Assembly (NCBI RefSeq): GCF_016545825.1
Contig: NC_052621.1
Span: forward strand, 17,782,910 to 17,846,909
DNA: 64,000 bases
Reading direction: 5' to 3'
Source of the DNA: Eucalyptus grandis
Lineage: Eukaryota; Streptophyta; Magnoliopsida; Myrtales; Myrtaceae
Part shown: one piece after another, positions 46,801-58,511 of the stretch
Numbering within the stretch: position 1 is the first letter of the stretch
Layout: each line of letters begins with the position of its first letter
The notes under the pieces: generated by a model
What the model was told of the DNA's origin: nothing
Database searches by the model: none
The model's input: the letters and a program-made list of their open reading frames with translations, nothing else
Position numbers and translations under genes: made by a program

Positions 46801-49800
46801 ATTATAGAAGATCCCCTTTAAGATCAAACAATGATATCTAATTAAGTATGATTTATTTGATAGCATCTACTATACTAGGAATATCAAGGAGCCCAATCAT
46901 TGAAATTGTTCAGGATGACTTTTTTAGTCCTATAGTAAGTTGTAAAGCATGTGAGATTGATCTCTACTAATTAATCTAATTGTTTCTCTGAGCTTTTTTG
47001 TAACATGTATATAAAGTCATCTCGCTTTTGAAGCAGACCTTTTGACAATTCTTCAGTTATTTGAAATTTTAAATTAGTTGTTCAATACCTTCAGCAGCCT
47101 GGAAAGTACTCTTATATTATTTGATACATATAGAAATTTTGGGAAGATTCAGAGAATGAAATAAATGACAAAAATGGAGAATGAGGGACAAGCAAGAGAA
47201 GAAAAATGAGAGGAGGAAGAACTGGATCAAGAGACTAAATATCTTATTCTGATGTTTGAGATCCAGTTTGCAACACTTCCTCGTTTATACTTGATTACAC
47301 TATGATTACTAACTGACTAGTTTCCTGTTTTGCCTTTGGAGAATAAAAGGACAACTCATCTCAACTTAACAAATGTGAAATGCACATCTTTTTCTACAAG
47401 TAACGTAACCATGTCTCTTCCTAAATCTAAACTTAAGCTGCTTCATCCTCAATCTTGATCGCATGCATCAGTCCTACTGATACTAAAATTTTCTTCACTT
47501 TCTAGAATGTTGCTGTATGGTGAACTCTGATAGAAAAGACGACATGCCTTAGTTCCTGGCAACGTTTATCTTGATGGCTGATTAATCCCAGCAGTTGCAA
47601 ACATTCAGGTTTCCTCTTCATAGTGCATTGATCACTTTAATCTAAACTTGTTGCCTGTCATCGATTGTATGGGAAAAAACAATGAGATTTTACATGTCAT
47701 CTCACCTATCATTCCAAGGCTTCATATTGTCTTATAAGACAAGCTGTAATTTCCCTATTAGACCCCCTATTTTGAAGTTCCTTTTTATATGGATGTGCCT
47801 TTATGTATGTTAAATTCTCTATTTGTAAGGTGTTCTATATGAAGGAAGAAACTTGCGAGCTAGTTCTCTTTGATTTTTCTTCGAGCTGGCACGAAATATG
47901 CGATGGAGTGAGTGTCTAGTAATTATGCTGGAAAACCTAAGTCTTCAGGAGAACATGCTTTTGCTTGATAACTGGGCATTAAGTTCATGATGCTGGTGAA
48001 ATTGTACATCCATATGTATGAAAATAGCTATTAATTTGGATTCCCTTTAAGTCAACTGTGTGATACTGTTATAATGTGCTGCATGTAAAAAAAAAAAAAC
48101 CAGTCTGACCTTAACTACCAATTCCTAGACTATGCTAAACATTTTTTCTCTTTCCATCACAGGTAAGATTATCTCGCCTCTCTTGCTGTGATTGTTGTCT
48201 TTGATTGTTTAATAGTTGGTTCTGTGGTACTTTTTGAGGTGATGACCATGTAAGGCTACTCTTTCTTTGCACTGCAAAATAAAACTAGTTCCATCCTCTG
48301 CTGTGAATAATGTAATATGAGCACTCAGGGGTGCTTTTTTTTTAGCATGACTCCTCATCAAAGTTGTTTTACAGGTGTAATGCGCCTGCTCTATTTTGTG
48401 TGGTCCCTGTCATCATATTCAGCTTACTTGCATTACTAACTGCCATTAGATACTACAATTATGTCAAACTTTGTTTTCTTCTTGGGTCCATGCCAGAGTG
48501 AGTATTAAACCTTTGGGCAAGATAATACAATAAAAAGCCTGAGTCACCTATCAAGAGAGACAATCATAAGAGGCCTGTTTTCTGGTCTCTGTTTCAACTG
48601 TAGCTCAACAGTTAATTTTTATCAAAACGATAGAGATTTTTGTTTTCTAGTTCTTTCTATTTCCATTAGAAAGCTCCTTGGTCAACCATATCCAGGCATC
48701 CAGTCATATGCGTGGATGTGTGGTTGTTGGAGGCATGGGCCTTTGAGTTTAATTTGGTTGATCATATCTCAATAATGTTGATCCAGCCAGTGAACCATCA
48801 AAACGACAAAATTAAGCCTTAACTTACTAAGTAAGGTCAACAATATGAATCATTCTTGGCCATTGCACTCAATTTAGTATCAAGGTTTCTTTAAGTTCGA
48901 AATGTTTAATATTTCATATATTCCCTTATTTCCATGCCTTTGTACGTCTCCTTGTCCTCCCTTTTAGATTAAGTATATATCTCCACTGAAGCATCCAAAG
49001 GACTATGTTCAAACTAAATAAACCATTTTGAACAAACTTCTATCATCTTATTCTTGATAATTATTTGCATCTTCTCATAAGATTGATTATTTGCTCCAAT
49101 GGCTGGATTTTTAATTCTGTCATGGCTTCTGTTACTAGAAATAATAATCATTTGGACATGCAAGTAGCATAAAAAGTGAAAGATAAACAGCCATTTGGTG
49201 TTAATTAGTAATTGTAGACTATCAGATGCCAGATTTGCAGTTCTTACTGAAGTATTTGCATCTTGTCATAAATTTTAGAAGATAGGCTAGGTTAGGGCTA
49301 GGTTGGAATAATAAACCAAAGAACAAGCTCTTATCCTTAGCTTATCTACTATTGTTTTGCACTGGTTTTGTTGGTGTATAACTGGCTTATGGAATGAGAC
49401 TCATATAATTGTTTTCCTCAAATGGTTCTTTTCGTCTCATTCCAGATCTCTGCTTGTGCTTTGGTGAGTGTGCTGCCTTTCTTTTTCTCCTTTTCTTTCC
49501 TCTTTTTGAAGAAAGACCTGATACATGGACTATTAGATTATGATTAGTTTTGTTATTTGTCATGTTTTATATTCGCTGTGGTCTACCTAATCAGTGGCGA
49601 ACATGTATTATTACTTGCAGTGAAACAGTCAACAGTCAAGTTAAAGCAAGAGGCCAATGATGGGAGTTCTTGTTTTGTGACATTGAAGAGCGAGGATAGT
49701 GCAGACTCGACTTCTATGTCCACGCCAGTGACGTCACTTAAAGCGCTTTACATCCAGCCTTTGTCCCCAAGATCCTTCATTGTTTTGGATTCAGTTGGAG

Positions 49801-50695
49801 ATTTACACCTTGTATGCCTGCCAAAGTCCAAGGCACCCACTGCTTCTGATGTTAATTTCCATTTGAAGCATATGCCTCATGTCATGAAAGTGCACCACTT
49901 GACTGCTTTTCCTGATATTGCAATGAGTATGGTGCTCTCTCATCATTATGATGTTTTAGATTTGAAATGTTGGGAACTGCATTGTGACTTTTGCCTGGTT
50001 TCTCATAGACCCAAGGTAGTAAGATGGTGTAGGTGTCAGGTTCTTGGAAAGTAGCGTCCTTGATTAATTTGTCATTATGCTCTATCTTTCTTGTAAAAAT
50101 TGCATCAACAATGATTTCTGTAGGTTCGGGAACTATTTGGATAGACGATGGATATAATACTGTGCACATGATGGTTGGATTTGACATGGAGGCTGCTAAT
50201 GATGCAAATGATGGAAATCAGAGTCGTGAAAGGCTGATGCAGATTTCAGGTTTTCATTACATACAAATTTTAGATTATCTGCAAATAGATTTTTGGTCAC
50301 GCTGCTTCTACTTTGTATTACCCAAAGAAGATGGGCTTTTACATTTGATGAGTATGATGCATGCCTCTTGTTATGTTAATTCCTTTAAGCTATATAGCGT
50401 AGCACTTTATTTGGCACTTACTGCTTGCTTTTTCTTAACTAACGATAGTCATTTGATTCCCCCATTCCGGCAATGCCTTTTATTTGTGTCCATTTCCTAT
50501 TTATTCTTTTATTGATACCAATGGAGGGGTTGGACAGTTACATGTATCGTTTTCTTTTGCTAGTTGCCCAAGCAATTTTTACGAGCGAAAAGATTCAAAG
50601 TGTCATTTCGCTGGCATCAAATGCTATTTTGATTCTTGGACAAGGTAATCTTGATCTTTCATATATATTTACTGCAAGAGTAATGCAAACACCCC

Positions 50696-50738
<43 letters not shown>

Positions 50739-50988
50739 CGTCAACATGGAGGATAATGTAGCAAATAAAAAGCTCAGACAGCCTTCTTCATTCTAACCGA
50801 TGACAGTTGGAAGAGAGAGAGAGAGAGCTAGATGTACATTTTACAAGGAATTCAAGGAAGCTCTCAGAGACAATTGGATTAGTCAAGTTAAGCTTAATCA
50901 TTTGAAGGATCTGTTCTCTAGCCCGTCATTTCATATGGTCCATTATTTCTGTTGAACAGGAAGCCTGTATGCATATGCTGTTTCCTAA
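43836..50988 (+). CDS. Conserved plant protein with propeller-like repeats, five exons, frame break in exon 1
   Basis: Exons inferred from splice sites and matching phases: 43836-44723, 49621-49926, 50124-50249, 50564-50644, 50960-50988 (stop TAA). The product, about 476 residues, begins [16 protein letters not shown] and ends [12 protein letters not shown]. Short beta-strand-like segments recur ([39 protein letters not shown]), suggesting a WD40-like propeller, but canonical WD pairs are absent. I recognise it only as a conserved plant protein of unknown function. In exon 1 the reading starts in one frame (to about 44000) and the rest, from a segment containing [11 protein letters not shown] onward, is in another. 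The change falls in a C-rich run and could be an indel, an assembly error, or a 65-nt intron (43965-44029, GT-AG) that would also restore the frame. Intron 1 is 4.9 kb. Confidence 0.75.
45020..45400. repeat. Intron repeat, copy 1
   Basis: A segment in the long first intron that recurs in diverged form at 47130-47600, in the same orientation. Shared blocks include GTTTGCAACACTT, ACTGCTTACAG-like and AAGCTGCTTCA. It is probably the remains of one retrotransposon or DNA element family. Confidence 0.5.
47130..47600. repeat. Intron repeat, copy 2
   Basis: A diverged copy of 45020-45400, about 2.1 kb downstream in the same intron. No coding content. Confidence 0.5.
50695..50730. repeat. Poly-A tract in intron 4
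   Basis: A run of more than 30 A after a short C run, within intron 4 of the 43836 gene. It could be a slippage-prone site or a trace of retroposition. There is no sign that it affects the splice sites. Confidence 0.9.
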
Positions 50989-53900
50989 GTCGCTCATGAG
51001 TACATTTTACCTGGTGAGCCACTCGCATATTCTGGATTCTCTTGTTTTCACCTTGCCGCCATAGTTATATGCCTATTAATTTTCAGGTCCCTGGGTACTT
51101 GCATGTTTTGAGGTTCTGAATTGTTCCTGAACTGAAGTTTAAAATGTAAGTGGTTTTAAATCGCGTGACCTTCTGTCTTTTTTTGTTTGGTTTGAGTTAC
51201 TTATGGTACGTGATCTGAGATGATAAAACTGCTGCATTTTAGCAGTGTGTGATGAAATTAAGTGGATTCGCTGCAATTTCAGTTGGTCATGGTCCTATAT
51301 CTGCTGTTTGCTGGGCTTAGATGTCTGGTTGTCAAAATTGGGAGCTGCAGCATTCTCTTGCATCTAAATATTTTGAGGACCTCGAGAAGACTGAGCTCTT
51401 GGAGGTACGTACAATTTTGAGTATAATCAGTGGACTGAGGACTCTGAATGTGACCTTTAGCTGGACATTGTTTTGGAATAATTTGTGGCCTCAGGGTGCT
51501 GTGGGATAAAATATATTAGCAAAATCTTGAAAATAGGGAGAATAATTTTTTTTTTTCCCCGCTTTCACTTTACAGTTGAACAATCACCTTATGCTCATTT
51601 ACATAGGTTGCGCCTCCTTGAAGAGATGTTTTGTTAGAAGTTACACAAAAGATCAAATTTTTCCCCTTAGAAAGCCCTTTCCTCTTTTAGGTAGTTGACG
51701 TGCAATGTTTTCCTTTAATAACAGAGCTTTAGAATTTGGTTGAGTGACCACCACTTTCATAACTCAGAAAGGGGATTATGTAGTCAAAAAACATTAGAGG
51801 ATTGAACCATATGCAATTTAACGAAATGTGATTGTGGAAATTGGTTCCTCTTTTGAATTAAATCAAGAGGGGAGAGAGCAGAAAGGGATATACGTATTTT
51901 AGTAGTAATATAGTGTGCTGCACACTAAACAAGGACGTAGAGAAATTTTGAGACCTCGTGATGTGAGCTTCTGTTTATGTAATCTCAGTTGAACCATTCG
52001 TTTTGTGAGAACTCTGGATGAGATTGAAGGACTTGTATAACTGTGATCATACTGAACTACTTCTTGGCTTATAATTCCTTATAACAGGTACTATTGTCAC
52101 TGCCACTTTCCTTTGTGAAAGTACAGGTGCAAGGACTGGTTAATTGCCCATAAAGGATTTCAAAATTTGGATCTCTGACGATTGAAAGCACCAATGTGGC
52201 ATGCCATGCTTCTGTGTGCTCCTGGCTGCAGAATCTACCACTTTGCTATCCATGTTTATGGGCACTTGCAGAGGCTGCACTTGCATCTCTTCACTGCCGA
52301 GGTAGCATTTGCAGAATCTATATGCCTTTCCATCAGATGAAGGTCTGCAATCGATGTGAGGTCAGATAGACTAGAGGCCCCTCTAGTCACTATTATGTCA
52401 AAAACAGGATGAGGGCCCAATGCTATATCCCTTCTTCTGTATTCAGAGGCTTTAAGGCTTACCTTCGACTCGTATTGGTCTTTCTCCTTTACAAGAATCA
52501 CGTGCTCCTGTTGAAACAGGACCATCTTAAGTTTGTTATGTAAACAGGAGTCGACGTCATCACATATTCAAGCCATTTAATGCTTTTGAGTGGTCAAATT
52601 AACCTGAGCTTGGCCAAGTTAAGAACATAATGCAGAAGTTCTACTCAAAGAAAGCAGCAGTTAATTTGGGGTCACCTTGTTCTACTTGCTCGGATTTACG
52701 TCACAGCGTTTCGCCAGTATATGAATTTTCTGATAAATTTTTGATTGAAGGGATCTATCCTAACCCTAAAATTTTGTTAATAGGAACCGTGGAGTCTGAT
52801 AAATTTGCATCACAAGTGCTAAATCGTATGTACAGAGTGCGATCCAGCTATAGCCCTGTCAATTTATTCAATCAAGTGCAATGAAGTTCTAGAAACCTTC
52901 CGCATTTGATTAAGTTGTAAAATTTTCAGGAATATGCAATCAAGGTCCGAAATTTAGGGGTGTTATTAAGGATATGGTAGGTAATTTTTAAGTGATGAGT
53001 ACGCAACGTTTAGGGTTTTCGCTGCACTTTTCGCTTGGTATCTTGTGGCCATTCCCGTTGAAGTAATTCAAGTGCCAAGGTAAAACCCAAAGATTTTATT
53101 GACTGTGAAAAGGCTTGACAGCCAGCCAGCGTAGCTCTCTCCAGTTCAGTTTCAGCTTTTAAATTTTACCTTGTTCCTTTTCCTTTAATAAACCTTGGAA
53201 GAGCGGCATTGTTTAAATGAAATGATGATCCCGGAGGCTTAACCAAATGCAAATATTAACATTTCCCACATTTTTTTACCGAAAAAAAAAAACAAAAAAC
53301 AAAACAAAAGAAACTTGTCCCACATTGGAGTTCCCCCTTCTCGTGACATAGTTTATGACGCAATGAAGTTCTGAAATTAGTCAACGTCAACATTAGGTTA
53401 TTTTTACCCTCAGTGGGTGCGTTTTGGAGGGGTTTTTCCAAGTGGCCCTTGGGCCAAAACGTAGGTGTTTGGGCAAAATATTAGAAATTCCATTTAGGCA
53501 AAGTTGGCTTTGAAAGGCTGAAAACTGAAGACAAGTCGGAGGTTACCTTAGGCATTTCAGCATTCTTGACATACCTATGGGTTCATTAATGAAACAATTT
53601 GTTTTGTCTTTGTTGCCAATTTTGACCCTTTTTAAAACCCTAGATTTATTCATCGTTGCTTGCCTCTCCGGCCTCACTTCTCTTTAAGGTTGGGCCTCTT
53701 TGGTTCTGCTCTTCTTCGAACCTCGCCTCTCCCAACGCCTCTCCGATTGCCTCTCTTAGCACTCAACAATCGCTTGTTTCTCTCGTGCTTGTCTCTCTCT
53801 TGGTTGCTACTCTCGTGCTTGTCTCACCCCAAATCCAAGTTTTTTCTCTTTGATCCCTTCTCGTTGTGCCTTTTCTAGTTGTGATTCTTAAGTGCATGGT

Positions 53901-54610
53901 GATTTCATGAATGATACTTTCAATATTGTGCTTGATTGAGGATATTACTACTCAAGAAATACAATTTTTTTGATGGAAATGGAAGAGTGCAAGGTATTAG
54001 AAGTAGATTGGGAATCTATGTATGCTTGGATTTTCTCATTCCCTGACTTTGATTACATCCTAATCCAGGTTTTTTTTGTTGAGCACAAGCTGTATTCAAT
54101 AGAAAACTCCCTTGTTGTCTTGTTTGTTGAAGTGCTCGAGGTCCGATCTTTTGGTTCTTATAATGTTTGATTAAACTTTTGGTAAAATATTAGAATTTGG
54201 TATTGAAAGATGGCAGTTCCACGAGATACGTTGACTGAGAGAATCCACGGCTTTCACATTTATTAGCTTTTCCAGTAAAAATGATTTTTATCCCTAGCCC
54301 CTAAAGCAAACCTATGTAGATGGCATGTCCAATGAACTTTGGTGGATCTAAGACAAGTTTCGTTCAGAGCTATTCTCAAAGCATTGCATTCAAGCTCATG
54401 AACAATGGAGCTTCGGTGTGTCGACTCTAAATTGATGAAAATTTTCTTACTTTAATTGATCAAAACTCTTGACTGTTTGAGTTGGACCAAAACCTTTTTT
54501 CAAGGTTGAACAACATAAATGATAATCTAGCAGGGAGAAACTTGCTAAGTCCATTTGGAACTCTATTAGGTTAGATAGTTTATCAGGAATGGCTTCCTTT
54601 AATTACAAAT
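50989..54610. other. Downstream intergenic DNA with promoter-like patch
   Basis: This includes the 3' UTR of the preceding gene, whose end was not determined. No further gene was recognised. At 53630-53880 there is an AAACCCTAG telo-box-like motif followed by CT-rich sequence, resembling the leader of a housekeeping gene, but the following sequence has no supported coding region. Confidence 0.45.
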
Positions 54611-54622
54611 AGGAATTTAGAG

Positions 54623-56160
54623 GGGGTAAGTACACTATTAGTGCTAAAACTTGTGTACGGCGCTCACTTTGATGACAAAATTTTATTTTGGATCAGTTAA
54701 GTGCCAAAAATTTTGAAAAAAAATCATTTCAGTATCAACGCCGATCTGGTTGGTCGGAAATCCAACGTGGCACTATTTTTATTAATTTTTGAAACTGATG
54801 TGACTTGCCAGAGAGTACAGTCAGCATTTAAATAACAAAATGACGCCGTTTGATATCTCTCCCCCAATTCAAAACCTTAAATCTCCAAATTGAGAGAGAG
54901 AGATGATAAGCCGCCTAAATCTTCCCTCCTCCTCCCCTTTCAACCGCCTACATCCCTCGCCTCTGCCTCCACCGACAATGGGCCAGTTGCTGTCCTTGAC
55001 GGCCCCCACGCTCGGCGGTCGCGGCTCTGACCCTAACCCCGACCCCAATGACGGCCACTCGGTGGCCAAGTCGAAGGTCGTGATCTAGCCAGTGCTCGAG
55101 GAGGCCGCCGACGAGTGCGCCGCCCTAGATCTCTCCTTTTCCATCTTCGATATTCCCGACGAGTGCCTGGCCTACGTCTTCTAGTACCTAGGCTCTGGCG
55201 ATCGAGGCTAGTGCTCCCTCATGTGCCGCCGCTAGCTCGTGATTGAAGGCTAGAGCCGCTAGAGGCTCGCCCTCCACGCCCACTTGGAGTTGCTGGACGT
55301 GGTCTCAGCACTGTTCGCACGGTTCGACTCGGTCATGAAGCTCGCGCTCAAGTGCGACCGCAAGTTGTTGAGCATCGACGACGACGCGGTCATGCTGATC
55401 TCGCTCAAGTGTAGGAACCTCACGCGCCTCAAGCTGCATGGCTGCTGCACGCTCACGGACACGGGGATCGCAATCTTCACGAGCAATTGCCGGGGGTTGA
55501 GGAAGCTCTCGTGCGGATCTTGTTCGTTCGGAGCCAAAGGCATGAACGCCGTGATTGATCACTGCGCCTCCCTGGAAGAGTTATCTATGAAGCGGCTCTA
55601 GAGTCCCATTGAAGGTGCTACGGTGGAGCCGATTGGGCTTGGTGCGGCTTCCGCCTCCCTCAAAACAATTTGCTTGAAGGAGCTCTACAATAGATAGTGC
55701 TTCGGTTCGTTGATCATCGACTCGAAGAATTTGAGGACGTTGAAGCTAGTGAAATGTTACAGAGATTAGGACACGATGCTACTACGACGGAGGCCGAGCG
55801 AGCTAGGTTGGCGTTGGGCGAGATCGGAAAAAAAAAAAAAACCCTAATTTTAATCCCAAAAAATAAAATAAAAAATCCCCCAATGAGTTATGTGACGTCG
55901 TTTTTGTGAGGCCATCCACTTAGGATGGCAAAATGACATCGTTTTCTTAAGAAGGATGGAAAACGACGTCGTTTAAAAGCCATGTCGATTTTTTTTTTCA
56001 AATATAAAAGCTACGTAATAATTTTGGCCATAATTTTTTGCCGGTGGCACCAAAATGATCGTTTTTCCTCCGATTTGGCACTTAAGTAATCCAAAATAAA
56101 GTTTTTTGCACCAAAGTGAGCGCCGTACACAAGTTTTTCCACTGATAGTGTACTTACCCG
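54623..56160. mobile_element. Pack-MULE carrying an F-box gene copy
   Basis: A 1.54 kb element flanked by the 9-bp duplication AATTTAGAG (54614-54622 and 56161-56169; the match extends by a G in register). The TIRs are about 90 bp: left GGGGTAAGTACACTATTAGT, right read inward CGGGTAAGTACACTATCAGT, both continuing through ACTTGTGTACGGCGCTCACT and TTTATTTTGGAT to AAGTGCCAAA. The interior is GC-rich, in sharp contrast with its AT-rich ends, and holds an SKIP2/VFB-type F-box gene copy. It has no transposase, so it would have been moved by another element. Mutator-like ends plus host-gene cargo define a Pack-MULE. Confidence 0.9.
54978..55790 (+). pseudogene. SKIP2/VFB-type F-box/LRR gene copy, nonsense-riddled
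   Basis: From ATG 54978 one frame runs about 265 codons without a net frameshift. It starts MGQLLSLTAPTLGGRG and includes the F-box region (FDIPDECLAYVF, then CSLMCRR). It continues into leucine-rich-repeat text (LLDVVSALFARFDSV, LKCRNLTRLKLHGC, RKLSCGSCSFGAKGMNAV, SLKTICLKELYN, SKNLRTLKLVKC). Intact members are SCF ubiquitin-ligase substrate adaptors (SKIP2/VFB family) of about 500 residues, so only the N-terminal half is here. Nine in-frame stops occur and all are TAG; most sit where the family has Gln or Trp. It cannot encode a full adaptor. Confidence 0.85.
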
Positions 56161-56761
56161 AATTTAGAGTTAGCAATAGTTGTCAAGGCATTCTTTGTAA
56201 TTTTGAGTAGCTATTAATAGTTTCCAAGTTTTAATTTTTCAAGTGATCCTAGATTAATAGTTTTTTGTAATTATTGTATTTAAATGATCTATTTCTACTT
56301 AAAATTCAACTGTTTATCTCTTGCTCAATTACTTTTTCTTATAAGTTCATCTTTTATGATACAGCTCACAAAAATGTTATATTATAATAGGCTAATTCTA
56401 AGCTTACAGATGATAGGAGGAACTCTACAGGGGCTCCAATTTGGTGCAGGCTTCAATGGTATGAGGCTGATATTGGGCAAGGGAAGCCAAAATGGCTAAA
56501 CCTAATAAATGCAAAGAGGTTGATGAATGCTGAGGTCCTCACAGATGCTAGAGATGATCATGGAATGGACTCGAGGCTAACATTGAACGAAGAGGATCGG
56601 TACTACTAGGTCATGACCAAGAACTGTTGGAATTTGCTTGTTTGTACCCTTAGTCATGGAATGGTCACCAGGACATTTATGCTAGATTGGGTATCTATAG
56701 AAACTTGTTCTTCTCTTTTGTTAAAGCAGAAGTACAATGCAAGTGTCAAAACTTGATATGA
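56161..56761. other. Intergenic DNA
   Basis: No gene was recognised. A frame of 71 codons at 56284-56499 has no known domain. The sequence around 56480-56640 is protein-like in places but has stops and could be retroelement debris. Confidence 0.4.
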
Positions 56762-57630
56762 GGGGACACTTGAATACCAAAAGTTCCGAAAAGTAGAAAG
56801 TGGCATTTAAGTGCCAATTCCAATGAAGGGTGTTGGAAATTCGAGGTGGCTTATTTTTAATAATATAAGTGGCCTACGTGGCTTGCCGAAAAGTTAAGTC
56901 AGCAAAGAAGAGCCAAAATGACACCGTTTTGCCTTTTATTTGAATTTTAATATAAATATTAACTAAATTAAAATTAAAGCTTAAAAGAAGAAGAAGATTG
57001 CATAAGGTGTTCAACAATGATAGGGGGTAGTTGATTAGGGTTGCCAAGTGGTGAGGGCTTGCAAGCCTTTGGCTAGATTTGGAGCAAGGGTTGCAGCCTT
57101 CTCCTAGATCCAACGAGGGTTGCTAGCCCTTGCCTAGTCGGGCCAAGGGCTGCTGCTAACTGGGGGGTTGCCCCAGCGGGCGATGGCCCTTGGCCGGGCT
57201 ACGTGAGGGCCGGCAACCCTCGCCGGATCTGGGGGAGGGTTGCAACCCTTGCCCTAGATTTGGGCAAGGTCTTGCAAGCCTTCACCATCGGTTAGCCAAG
57301 GTCGCCCTCCCCTCACCATCGCTGAGGGCCGGCGACAGTGAGGGGTTGCATTGCCCTCGCTGAATGCCTTTTACAATCCTTTTTTTTTTTTTTAAAGTTT
57401 TAAATTTAATTTAATTAAAATTTATATTAAAATTCAAATATGAAACAAAACGATGTCTTTCTACCATGCTAGCGTGCAAAAACAACATTGCTTTTAGCTT
57501 ATCAAGTCACCTTAACGTTAGTTGGCATTTTGGTTGGAATTTCTCATCGTTGACACTTAACTGATCTATTTTGCTCCGATTTTGATACTTAAATGTATTT
57601 TTATGAACTTTTGATACTTTAGTATCCCGT
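56762..57630. mobile_element. MULE-like element, CACTTAAGTG family, GC-rich core (second copy)
   Basis: The left end (GGGGACACTTGAATACCAAAAGTTC and a later GCATTTAAGTGCC) and the inverted right end (GGGATACTAAAGTATCAAAAGTTC and ACATTTAAGTATC) match as TIRs, each written here in part. The core, 57030-57370, carries the same kind of alternating GCAAGGGTTG and GCCCTTGG motifs as the element at 25839-26803. It is non-coding. Confidence 0.6.
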
Positions 57631-58511
57631 CGTGCCATGTTGTGGTACTTGGGATGTCTGGGGCTCCTTTTGTCGATCTACTTTTGGTTTGTGATAAGTT
57701 GGTGATCCGACCAATGATTATAAGTGTCCAACCGCGATTTTTATGTAAACTACACCCTTAGCTTCTAGTAGAATTACATGTGCAATCTTTATTTGTGCTT
57801 GTCTTGATAAACTCTACTCTAACTTTTGGTTAAAATATACTTATTTGTATTACCACTTGTTTAAGATTTCCCTATGGGTTATCGAGAAGTGTTTAACCTT
57901 GCCTATGCCTATTCCTCAGTATGCTCATAAATCGAGCGAGCCTTTGGTGTTTTTATTAAAAAAAAAGAGGAAGATTCTCATTGATTTGTAAACATGTTTC
58001 TTTTGCATTACTCCTGGTGCGAAAATATTAAAGTTACAATCATTTTTCCCCCAAATTTAAACAAATTAAAGTTAAAAAAATTAAATTAATCACACCAAAG
58101 AACCTTCAAAATATATGTTTACCAAACATCATTTTCCCAAAGTTGCTTCCCAAGGCATATTTCAATTACAGTTACCAAATAATCTTTTCTTTTTTCATCA
58201 AATCCCTTTAAACTAAAGGCTTTTGCATTTCTCTAAAGGCTTTCTCCAAAAATCAAACCAAATGCAGCCACTGTCTGTTTATAGGTTATGTGCTATATTA
58301 AAAAAATTAAACTCATCCCAAATTTTATAGTAATTTTTTTTCTAGATATTAAAGCCTGTCTTTGGTAAAAGAATTCAAAGGTGTGGGATAAAGTGATTAT
58401 ATTCAGTTCAAAATGGCGATGACTTAATTAAATGGTTAAGCTCTCAAACTAAATTCGGCGGATATTGAGAGCTGGATTCTTTGTACTTGTGGCTATAAGA
58501 TCAAATCTTTG
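57631..58511. other. AT-rich intergenic DNA, no gene seen
   Basis: No feature beyond plain AT-rich sequence and short homopolymer runs was found between the two transposon clusters. Confidence 0.5.

Noticed and set aside
51281..51509. Possible extra exon downstream of the 43836 gene
   Set aside because: The gene already closes in phase with a terminal exon at 50960-50988, and the downstream frame has no supported acceptor and phase match.
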